A stretch of DNA of 6,435 nt from an uncultured Eubacterium sp. (GTDB lineage Bacteria; Bacillota_A; Clostridia; Lachnospirales; Lachnospiraceae), in the NCBI GenBank assembly GCA_947653505.1, contig CANTHI010000224.1:1-6435 (forward strand). Direction: 5' to 3'. A program made the translations under genes and the position numbers. Numbering within the stretch: the first letter of the stretch is position 1; each line of letters begins with the position of its first letter. Positions 1 to 6,267 of this stretch are shown here, in pieces. The notes beneath the pieces are model-generated. The model was not told the DNA's origin and made no database searches. It saw nothing but the letters and a program-made list of their open reading frames with translations.

Positions 1-1004
1 ATGGGGAGTTTGTGCAGATGATCGGGGAATACCGTATGCTGCCGTCCAATTTTACCAGAGATGTCATTATGAAAAAACCGGGTGCGGATATTATGAATAC
101 GATGACCAGAAGTATTCTGACGCTGGCGTCTTATGATGACCGTGTAATGGATACGGGCATATCCAACAGCCTGCGTCAGTGTATCCAGCTGATCAGCCAG
201 TTTCCGGCGCTGGCGGTCTATGGTTATAATGCATACAATTATTATGTCAATCAGTCCAGCATGATTATCCATAATCCGGATCCTTCGCTGTCTACGGCCG
301 AAAATATTCTGATGATGTTAAGGCCGGACCGGAAATATCTGCCAGTGGAAGCAAAAGTACTTGATACGGCGCTGCTGCTGCATATGGAGCATGGAGGCGG
401 CAATAATTCTACCTTTACAACGAGAGTCGTTTCCTCGTCGGGCTCGGATACATATTCTACGATTGCGGCGGCGATGTCTTCGCTGAAAGGGCCAAAGCAT
501 GGTGGTGCCAACATCAAGGTGATGGAGATGATGGCGGATATCCGGGCGCATGTCAGGGATTATGCGGACAGGGAAGAGCTGGCGGCTTATCTTGACAAAA
601 TTCTGGATGGCGAGGCATTTGACGGAAAGAAGCTTATTTATGGAATGGGACACGCGGTGTATACGCTGTCTGACCCTAGAGAGCGGGTCTTTAAGCATTA
701 TGTGGAAAAACTGGCGCAGGCAAAGGGCAGGGAACAGGATATGATGCTCTATCAGGGAATCGAGGAGCTGGCGCCGGAGCTGATTGGCAGGAAACGCACC
801 CGCAATAAGGATGTCAGCCCGAACGTGGATTTTTACAGCGGGTTTGTCTATGAGATGCTGGGAATCCCGCAGGAGCTGTATACGGCGATGTTTGCGGTGG
901 CAAGGATTGTAGGCTGGAGCGCGCACCGCATTGAGGAGCTGATCTGTACGGATAAGATTATCCGTCCGGCTTATATGAGTGTAATGGAAAAAAGGAATGC
1001 ATGA
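1..1004 (+). CDS. gltA: citrate synthase (Si-type citrate/2-methylcitrate synthase family), 5'-partial
   Basis: This enzyme condenses acetyl-CoA with oxaloacetate to give citrate and CoA in the cytoplasm. In a fermenter that usually feeds the oxidative branch to 2-oxoglutarate and glutamate. The frame is open from the window edge (first full codon at 3) and gives 333 residues; the family is about 430-460 aa, so roughly 110-120 N-terminal residues lie outside. An internal GTG at 12 is not the true start, because the conserved fold is already under way there. Catalytic motifs are in order: LHMEHGGGNNST near 380-416; GPKHGGAN at 489-512 with the oxaloacetate-side His at 498; GMGHAVY at 642-662 with the second His at 651; DPR just after; and NVDFYSG with the catalytic Asp at 828. 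The Arg that follows the second His in E. coli (GHRVY) is Ala here, which I recall as usual in clostridial members. Use of propionyl-CoA (methylcitrate synthase) cannot be excluded. Family certain, substrate likely. Confidence 0.95.
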   Translation, partial: GEFVQMIGEYRMLPSNFTRDVIMKKPGADIMNTMTRSILTLASYDDRVMDTGISNSLRQCIQLISQFPALAVYGYNAYNYYVNQSSMIIHNPDPSLSTAENILMMLRPDRKYLPVEAKVLDTALLLHMEHGGGNNSTFTTRVVSSSGSDTYSTIAAAMSSLKGPKHGGANIKVMEMMADIRAHVRDYADREELAAYLDKILDGEAFDGKKLIYGMGHAVYTLSDPRERVFKHYVEKLAQAKGREQDMMLYQGIEELAPELIGRKRTRNKDVSPNVDFYSGFVYEMLGIPQELYTAMFAVARIVGWSAHRIEELICTDKIIRPAYMSVMEKRNA

Positions 1005-1028
1005 AACAGAGAGGAAAAGGAGTCAGCA

Positions 1029-2321
1029 ATGAGTGAATATAAAATCAATACGAAATGTGTACAGGCAGGTTATACGCCGAAAAACGGACAGCCGCGCCAG
1101 ATACCGGTTATCCAGTCCACGACATTTAAATACGACACGAGTGAAGATATGGGAAAGCTGTTTGATCTGGAGGCTTCCGGATATTTTTATACGCGTCTGC
1201 AGAATCCGACGAATGATTTTGTGGCGGCAAAAATTGCAGCGCTGGAAGGCGGGACGGCGGCCATGCTGACATCTTCAGGACAGGCGGCTAATTTCTTTGC
1301 ACTGTTTAATATTTGTGAATGCGGCAGTCATATTGTGTCTTCATCTTCCATTTATGGAGGTACGTTTAACCTGATCTCGGTCACGATGGCAAAGATGGGT
1401 ATTGAAGTAACGTTTGTATCACCGGACTGCAGTGAGGAAGAACTGAACGCAGCGTTCCGGGATAATACGAGAGCTGTCTTTGGCGAGACGATTGCGAATC
1501 CGGCGCTGACCGTGCTGGATATTGAAAAGTTTGCAAAGGCTGCGCATGCGCACGGCGTACCGCTGATTGTAGACAATACGTTCCCGACGCCGGTGAACTG
1601 CCGTCCGTTTGAGTGGGGTGCGGATATCGTTACACATTCCACGACGAAATATATGGATGGTCACGGGGCGGCAGTCGGAGGTGCGATCGTAGATTCCGGC
1701 AGATTTGACTGGATGGCGCATGCGGACAAATATCCAGGACTGTGTACACCGGATGAGTCTTATCATGGCATTACCTATGCGGAAAAATTTGGAAAAGAAG
1801 GAGCGTTTATTACAAAATGCACAGCCCAGCTGATGCGTGATTTTGGCTGTATCCAGTCGCCGCAGCATGCATTTTTATTAAATCTCGGGCTGGAATCGCT
1901 CCATGTGCGTATGCCGCGGCATGTGGAAAACGGACAGGCTGTGGCAGAGTTTTTACAGCAGCATCCGCAGGTTGCTTCGGTCAGCTATTCCGGACTGAAA
2001 TCTGATAAGTATTACGATCTGGCGCAAAAATATCTGCCGCACGGCGGATGCGGGGTCGTATCGTTTGAGTTAAAAGGCGGCCGGGCAGCAGCGGAAATAT
2101 TTATGAAGCACTTAAAGCTGGCGGCGATTGAAACGCATGTGGCAGATGCCAGAACCTGCTGTCTGAATCCGGCTACGTCCACACACCGTCAGATGACGGA
2201 CGCCCAGTTAAAAGAAGCTGGTATACCGGCAGGGCTTGTACGTATGTCCTGCGGACTGGAAGATAAAGAAGATCTGATTGCGGATCTTTCGCAGGCGCTG
2301 GAGGCCGTGGCTGCGGTCTGA
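1029..2321 (+). CDS. metY: O-acetylhomoserine sulfhydrylase (O-acetylhomoserine aminocarboxypropyltransferase)
   Basis: This is a cytoplasmic PLP enzyme of the Cys/Met metabolism family that makes homocysteine from O-acetylhomoserine and sulfide, giving direct sulfhydrylation for methionine synthesis. The 430 residues match the MetY length; cystathionine gamma-synthases and lyases are nearer 380-400. Visible PLP-fold features are Y54-T-R56 (phosphate contact from the neighbouring subunit), S83-G84-Q85, the stacking Tyr Y109 in SSIYGGT, D182 in VDNTF (pyridine nitrogen), the Schiff-base lysine K207 in HSTTKYMDGHG, and R405 in GLVRMSCGLED (substrate carboxylate). The ATG at 1029 is chosen because an AAAAGGAG ribosome-binding site at 1015-1022 sits 6 nt upstream and the N-terminus (MSEYKINTKCVQAGY) is typical. 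It follows citrate synthase by 24 nt with no terminator, so co-transcription is likely. No S-box or T-box leader fits in that gap. A cystathionine gamma-synthase activity is the main alternative but less likely. Confidence 0.93.
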   Translation: MSEYKINTKCVQAGYTPKNGQPRQIPVIQSTTFKYDTSEDMGKLFDLEASGYFYTRLQNPTNDFVAAKIAALEGGTAAMLTSSGQAANFFALFNICECGSHIVSSSSIYGGTFNLISVTMAKMGIEVTFVSPDCSEEELNAAFRDNTRAVFGETIANPALTVLDIEKFAKAAHAHGVPLIVDNTFPTPVNCRPFEWGADIVTHSTTKYMDGHGAAVGGAIVDSGRFDWMAHADKYPGLCTPDESYHGITYAEKFGKEGAFITKCTAQLMRDFGCIQSPQHAFLLNLGLESLHVRMPRHVENGQAVAEFLQQHPQVASVSYSGLKSDKYYDLAQKYLPHGGCGVVSFELKGGRAAAEIFMKHLKLAAIETHVADARTCCLNPATSTHRQMTDAQLKEAGIPAGLVRMSCGLEDKEDLIADLSQALEAVAAV

Positions 2322-2387
2322 ATGCCCAGGTTCTGGTGAAAGCCAGTCTTGTGGAGATAGTCTGATGAAAGCAAATCAGGAAGTATA

Positions 2388-2443
2388 AAACCTTCTGTTC
2401 TGGTTAAGCTATATGCAGGAAAACAAGAACAGGAGGAAGGTTT
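2388..2443 (+). promoter_or_regulatory. RNA hairpin that occludes the Shine-Dalgarno of the small gene
   Basis: Read as RNA, AAACCTT (2388-2394) pairs with AAGGTTT (2437-2443). CTGTTCT (2395-2401) pairs with AGAACAG (2426-2432). After one G/A mismatch (2402/2425), GTT (2403-2405) pairs with AAC (2422-2424). That is 17 Watson-Crick pairs with a single 4-nt bulge GGAG (2433-2436) on the 3' side and a 16-nt loop (2406-2421). The SD AGGAGGAAGG (2431-2440) lies wholly in the 3' arm, with its GGAG core as the bulge, and the start codon follows 2 nt after the stem. The structure could hold translation of the small gene, and of PFOR downstream, low until it is opened. The pairing is seen directly; the regulatory role is inference. 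It is not an intrinsic terminator, since no U-tract follows. Confidence 0.55.
2431..2440 (+). promoter_or_regulatory. Shine-Dalgarno deciding the start at 2446
   Basis: AGGAGGAAGG ends 5 nt before ATG 2446, an ideal arrangement. An earlier in-frame ATG at 2413 has no comparable site, so the later start is preferred. The site is embedded in the 3' arm of the hairpin at 2388-2443. Confidence 0.8.
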
Positions 2444-2445
2444 CC

Positions 2446-2640
2446 ATGAACAATGAAAAAAGCCAGCCGTTAAGAGGAGAGGCAAACCAGCGGCTGAACA
2501 AAACATCCGCGTCTGACAATGAATCGACAGCTGCATGGGCAGGCACGGACCATTTTGCTCCAAAATCCAACGTATCCATCCCCAAAATACGCGCCGTGGA
2601 AGACGCAAAAGAATGGGTTGACAACGGCAGCAGGCTGTAG
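2446..2640 (+). CDS. small protein, DUF3787 / CDIF630_02480-like (putative)
   Basis: This is a 64-residue hydrophilic protein with no signal peptide, membrane segment or cysteine. The N-terminal half (about residues 1-26) is polar and probably disordered. The C-terminal half carries what looks like the conserved core: STAAWAG at 27-33, KSNVSIP at 40-46 and AVEDAKEWVDNG at 50-61. From memory, that pattern (AWA, then VxIP, then AKxWVD) is the signature of the clostridial DUF3787 family, some members of which are described as spore-surface proteins. I could not run a profile search, and no biochemical role is established to my knowledge. The start at 2446 is set by the SD at 2431-2440; starting at 2413 would add 11 residues. 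The gene lies 11 nt before PFOR on the same strand, so the two are very probably co-translated. Strong SD placement and tight packing argue that it is real. The function is unknown, and a link to PFOR is inferred only from context. Confidence 0.75.
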   Translation: MNNEKSQPLRGEANQRLNKTSASDNESTAAWAGTDHFAPKSNVSIPKIRAVEDAKEWVDNGSRL

Positions 2641-2651
2641 GGAGGGACACG
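2638..2651 (+). promoter_or_regulatory. stop codon abutting the PFOR ribosome-binding site
   Basis: The small gene ends in TAG at 2638-2640 and GGAGGG follows at 2641-2646, 5 nt before ATG 2652. Ribosomes terminating on the small gene are therefore placed on the PFOR SD, the usual layout for translational coupling or reinitiation. This start is also the one that gives the conserved PFOR N-terminus (MGKITMTVDGNTAAAYAAYAF). Confidence 0.75.
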
Positions 2652-5600
2652 ATGGGAAAGATCACAATGACTGTCGACGGCAATACAGCCGCCGCATATG
2701 CGGCATACGCTTTTACAGAGGTAGCAGCCATCTATCCGATTACGCCATCCTCCACGATGGCGGAGGTAGTCGACGAATGGGCTGCAAACGGAAGAAAAAA
2801 TATATTCGGGCAGACCGTAAAAGTAGCCCAGCTGCAGTCTGAGGCAGGGGCTGCGGGCGCGTTTCACGGATCCCTGCAGGCAGGGGCCCTGACGACGACT
2901 TTTACAGCGTCGCAGGGGCTGCTCTTAATGATTCCGAATATGTATAAAACAGCCGGAGAGCTGCTGCCGGGAGTATTTCATGTCAGTGCGCGTGCGATTG
3001 CGTCGCAGGCGCTTAGTATTTTTGGCGATCATCAGGACGTTATGGCAGCCAGACAGACCGGATGTGTCATGCTGGTATCCGGCTCTGTGCAGGAGGTGGC
3101 AGATCTGGCTCCGGTAGCGCATCTGGCAGCGATTCAGGGACGGCTGCCGTTTATTCATTTCTTTGACGGTTTCCGTACCTCCCATGAAGTACAGAAAATC
3201 GAAGCGCTTTCTTACGAAGATCTGGGCAGTCTGCTGGATCAGCAGGCACTGCAGCAGTTCAGAGACCGTTCGCTGTCTCCAAATCATCCGGTTACGAGAG
3301 GTACCGCGCAAAATCCGGACATTTATTTCCAGACGCGGGAAGCCTGCAATCCATTTTATGAAAAGATCGTTCCGGTTGTAGAAAACTATCTGGAAAAAAC
3401 AGGCCATCTGACAGGAAGAAATTACGGACTGTTTCAGTATTATGGGGCACGGGATGCAGAGTATGTAATCATAGCGATGGGCTCTGTCTGTGGCACGATA
3501 GAAGAAACGGTGGACTATTTCAACGCACAGGGAGAAAAGTATGGGGTCGTAGAGGTACATTTATTCCGGCCATTTTCCGCGAAGCATCTGCTTGCCGCTA
3601 TACCGGAGACTGTAAAACGGATCGCCGTACTGGACCGTACGAAAGAGCCGGGAGCGCCGGGTGAGCCGCTGTATCTGGATGTCAGAAACTGTTTTTATGG
3701 AAAAGAGCATGCGCCGCTTATTATCGGCGGGCGTTACGGACTGGGCTCCAAAGATACGACGCCTGCGCAAATCAGGGCAGTGTTTGACCATTTGAAAAGT
3801 CCGTCTCCGGAAACAGGCTTTACAGTTGGCATTCATGATGATGTCACGCATACGTCCCTGCCGCCTGCGGAAAAGATTATTACTGCAAAAGAAGGAACCG
3901 TCCGCTGCAAATTCTGGGGACTTGGTTCCGATGGTACGGTAGGCGCCAACAAGCAGGCAGTCAAAATCATTGGAGAACACACACAGCAGTATGTACAGGC
4001 ATACTTTGCCTATGATTCCAAAAAATCCGGCGGACTTACCACTTCCCATCTGAGATTTGGCAATCAGCCGATCAAATCCTCGTATCTGATTGACGAAGCA
4101 GATTACATTGCCTGCCATAACCAGTCTTTTGTAAACAGCTACAATCTGCTGGAAGGCTTAAAGCATGGAGGCACGTTTGTGCTGAACTGTCTGTGGGACA
4201 GCAGTGAGCTGGAAGAGCATCTGCCGAAAAAGATGATGCGCGAGCTGGCAGAAAGGGAAATTGATTTTTACTGTATCAATGCGATCCGCCTGGCAGAGGA
4301 GATCGGACTTGGCAACCGGATCAATATGATTATGCAGGGCGCTTTTTTCAAGCTGGCCAATATTTTACCCGAAGAAGACGCCAAAAAGTATTTAAAGGAT
4401 GCCGTGCTCAAAGCATATGGGAAAAAGGGCGAAAAAGTCATACAGATGAATCATGAGGCAATCGAACATGGATTTACAGATCTGGTAAAAATCCGGATTC
4501 CGGAGCATTGGAAACAGTTCACAGAGGAAGATAAGATACAGGAGACAGACGGTATCAAAGAGCCGGAATTTATCGCACGCATTATGCGTCCGATGAACCG
4601 GCAGGAAGGCGACAGACTTGCGGTCAGTGCATTTGCGGGCATCGAAGACGGGACATTTCCAAACGGTACCTCGGCGTACGAAAAGCGCGGGATCGCGGTC
4701 AATGTACCGGAATGGAACGAAAAGACGTGTATCCAGTGTAACCAGTGCTCGTATATCTGCCCGCATTCCTGCGTGCGGCCGTTCCTTCTGACCGCAGAGG
4801 AAAAAGCAGCTGCGCCAAAAGCCTTTCTGACGCAGAAGGCAAAAGGAAACGGACTCGAAAACTATGAATTTCGCATACAGATCAGTACGATGGACTGTAC
4901 CGGCTGCGGCAATTGTGCCGATATCTGTCCGGCAAAGCCGAAAGCGCTTGTGATGAAAAAACTGTCCACACAGACACCGGAGCAGGTGCCGAACTGGCGC
5001 TATGCGGTAAGCAGAGTCTCAGACAAAGGCGGCCTGTTTGAAGGCAGGACCGTCAAAGACAGCCAGTTCCGGCAGCCTCTGATGGAATTTTCCGGCGCAT
5101 GTGCAGGTTGCGGCGAGCCAGCTTATATCAAGCTGATTACCCAGCTGTTTGGCGACCGGATGATGATCGCAAATGCGACCGGCTGTTCTTCCATCTGGGG
5201 AGCTTCTGCGCCTACGACGGCTTATACGTGTGACCATAACGGGCGGGGACCGTCCTGGGCGAACTCTTTGTTTGAAGACAATGCGGAATACGGCTATGGC
5301 ATGTATCTGGGTGTGAATCAGATTCGCGACGGCATTGAGCAGAATATGAAGGAGCTGATGCAGCAGGGGCTGGAGTCATCTGCGCCGATGCTTTACGACG
5401 CATTCAGGCAATGGATTCAGGTACGGGAAGAAGGCGGGGCATCCAGAGAAGCAGCAGAAGAAGTACAGCAGGTTTTAGCCAGCATCTTACTCGATGACGT
5501 TCCGTTAGACGGAGATCCAAAGAAGCTGCATTTGCTAAAAGAAATTCACAAAAACAGGGATTATCTGACCAAACGCTCCATCTGGATGATCGGCGGAGAC

Positions 5601-6224
5601 GGCTGGGCATATGATATCGGTTACGGCGGACTGGACCAGGTACTCGCATCAGGAGAAGATATCAACGTGCTTGTCTTTGACACGGAAATCTATTCCAATA
5701 CCGGCGGGCAGGCATCCAAGTCCACACCAGCCGCGGCAGTGGCCAAATTCGCGGCTTCCGGTAAAAAATCCGGGAAAAAGGATCTTGGCAGAATGATGAT
5801 GACCTACCGCAATATCTATGTGGCGCAGGTTGCAATGGGCGCCGATAAAAACCAGACGCTTAAGGCAATCCGCGAGGCGGAAAGCTATCATGGCCCTTCC
5901 CTTATTATCGCATACGCGCCATGTATCAGCCACGGATTAAAGACAGGAATGGGAAGAAGTATGGACAATATGGCACAGGCAGTCGCAGCGGGCTACTGGC
6001 ATCTGTACCGCTACCATCCGGACCTTATAAAAGAAGGAAAGAATCCGTTTACGCTGGACTCCAAAGATCCGACCGGCGACTTTCAGGAGTATCTGATGGG
6101 ACAGGTACGCTTTAGCGCACTTGCGCGCCAGTTCCCGGATCATGCACAGGCACTGTTTGAAAAGGCTGGCGAAGATGCAGCCTGCAGGCTGGAGGAATAT
6201 AAGAAAATGAGTGGGAAACTGTAA
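2652..6224 (+). CDS. nifJ: pyruvate:ferredoxin (flavodoxin) oxidoreductase, single-chain
   Basis: This cytoplasmic homodimeric enzyme splits pyruvate with CoA into acetyl-CoA and CO2, reducing ferredoxin or flavodoxin; it is the main pyruvate-oxidising step of clostridial fermentation. Its 1190 residues give the complete fused architecture. The N-terminal domain (about 1-255) has YPITPSS at 28-34 with T31, E64 and R114 at the same numbers as the pyruvate/TPP-site residues of the Desulfovibrio africanus enzyme. Next come the transketolase-C-like domain (about 260-410), the gamma-type domain (about 420-610) and an EKR segment (YEKRG, 676-680). Two ferredoxin clusters follow: C693, C696, C699, C703 and C749, C752, C755, C759. 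The proximal cluster uses C817, C820, C845 and C1091, with E822 in CAGCGEP. The TPP/Mg site is G982-D983-G984 with D1010 and N1016 in DTEIYSNTGGQ. The last cysteine of CPHSC (C707) is extra. No disruption is seen. The gene could equally be called por/pfor; the function is very secure. Confidence 0.98.
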   Translation: MGKITMTVDGNTAAAYAAYAFTEVAAIYPITPSSTMAEVVDEWAANGRKNIFGQTVKVAQLQSEAGAAGAFHGSLQAGALTTTFTASQGLLLMIPNMYKTAGELLPGVFHVSARAIASQALSIFGDHQDVMAARQTGCVMLVSGSVQEVADLAPVAHLAAIQGRLPFIHFFDGFRTSHEVQKIEALSYEDLGSLLDQQALQQFRDRSLSPNHPVTRGTAQNPDIYFQTREACNPFYEKIVPVVENYLEKTGHLTGRNYGLFQYYGARDAEYVIIAMGSVCGTIEETVDYFNAQGEKYGVVEVHLFRPFSAKHLLAAIPETVKRIAVLDRTKEPGAPGEPLYLDVRNCFYGKEHAPLIIGGRYGLGSKDTTPAQIRAVFDHLKSPSPETGFTVGIHDDVTHTSLPPAEKIITAKEGTVRCKFWGLGSDGTVGANKQAVKIIGEHTQQYVQAYFAYDSKKSGGLTTSHLRFGNQPIKSSYLIDEADYIACHNQSFVNSYNLLEGLKHGGTFVLNCLWDSSELEEHLPKKMMRELAEREIDFYCINAIRLAEEIGLGNRINMIMQGAFFKLANILPEEDAKKYLKDAVLKAYGKKGEKVIQMNHEAIEHGFTDLVKIRIPEHWKQFTEEDKIQETDGIKEPEFIARIMRPMNRQEGDRLAVSAFAGIEDGTFPNGTSAYEKRGIAVNVPEWNEKTCIQCNQCSYICPHSCVRPFLLTAEEKAAAPKAFLTQKAKGNGLENYEFRIQISTMDCTGCGNCADICPAKPKALVMKKLSTQTPEQVPNWRYAVSRVSDKGGLFEGRTVKDSQFRQPLMEFSGACAGCGEPAYIKLITQLFGDRMMIANATGCSSIWGASAPTTAYTCDHNGRGPSWANSLFEDNAEYGYGMYLGVNQIRDGIEQNMKELMQQGLESSAPMLYDAFRQWIQVREEGGASREAAEEVQQVLASILLDDVPLDGDPKKLHLLKEIHKNRDYLTKRSIWMIGGDGWAYDIGYGGLDQVLASGEDINVLVFDTEIYSNTGGQASKSTPAAAVAKFAASGKKSGKKDLGRMMMTYRNIYVAQVAMGADKNQTLKAIREAESYHGPSLIIAYAPCISHGLKTGMGRSMDNMAQAVAAGYWHLYRYHPDLIKEGKNPFTLDSKDPTGDFQEYLMGQVRFSALARQFPDHAQALFEKAGEDAACRLEEYKKMSGKL

Positions 6225-6267
6225 AAAAAGAAGCCGGGCCTGTGGATACAGGCCGGCTTCTTTTTTT
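6223..6267 (+). terminator. intrinsic terminator after PFOR, probably bidirectional
   Basis: GAAGCCGG (6230-6237) pairs with CCGGCTTC (6253-6260), and CCTGT (6239-6243) with ACAGG (6248-6252). G6238 is bulged and GGAT forms a 4-nt loop. Seven T (6261-6267) follow on the + strand, and the matching run of seven A (6223-6229) gives a U-tract on the - strand, extending the stem. The PFOR stop codon TAA (6222-6224) runs into the A-tract. Confidence 0.93.

Larger units (their letters stand above)
2322..2445 (+). other. 124-nt non-coding leader between metY and the small gene
   Basis: No gene is supportable here. There is no GC-rich stem with a U-tract, so metY transcripts probably run through. The stretch holds an 8-nt direct repeat GTTCTGGT (2330-2337 and 2397-2404), an isolated TATAAAA (2384-2390) without a usable -35 partner, and the hairpin annotated separately at 2388-2443. 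The sequence is more A-rich than the flanking genes. Confidence 0.6.

Noticed and set aside
318..926. Minus-strand 202-codon frame opposite citrate synthase
   Set aside because: Arg/His/Ile-rich translation with no recognisable fold; the plus strand codes for an unmistakable citrate synthase with all catalytic residues.
2332..2346. CTGG-tgaaagc-CAG as a terminator after metY
   Set aside because: Only about four pairs and no U-tract; the stem is far too weak.
2384..2390. TATAAAA as a -10 box for a promoter before the small gene
   Set aside because: The hexamer 17 nt upstream (TCTGAT, 2361-2366) does not resemble TTGACA, and TTGTGG at 2349-2354 is about 29 nt away. A start there would also cut off part of the hairpin's 5' arm. 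An alternative-sigma promoter cannot be excluded, but no consensus was recognised.
2189..2867. Minus-strand open frames across the metY-PFOR gap (180 and 152 codons)
   Set aside because: They run antisense to well-identified genes, show no domain, no ordered SD and a Leu/Ser/Cys-rich composition typical of antisense translation.
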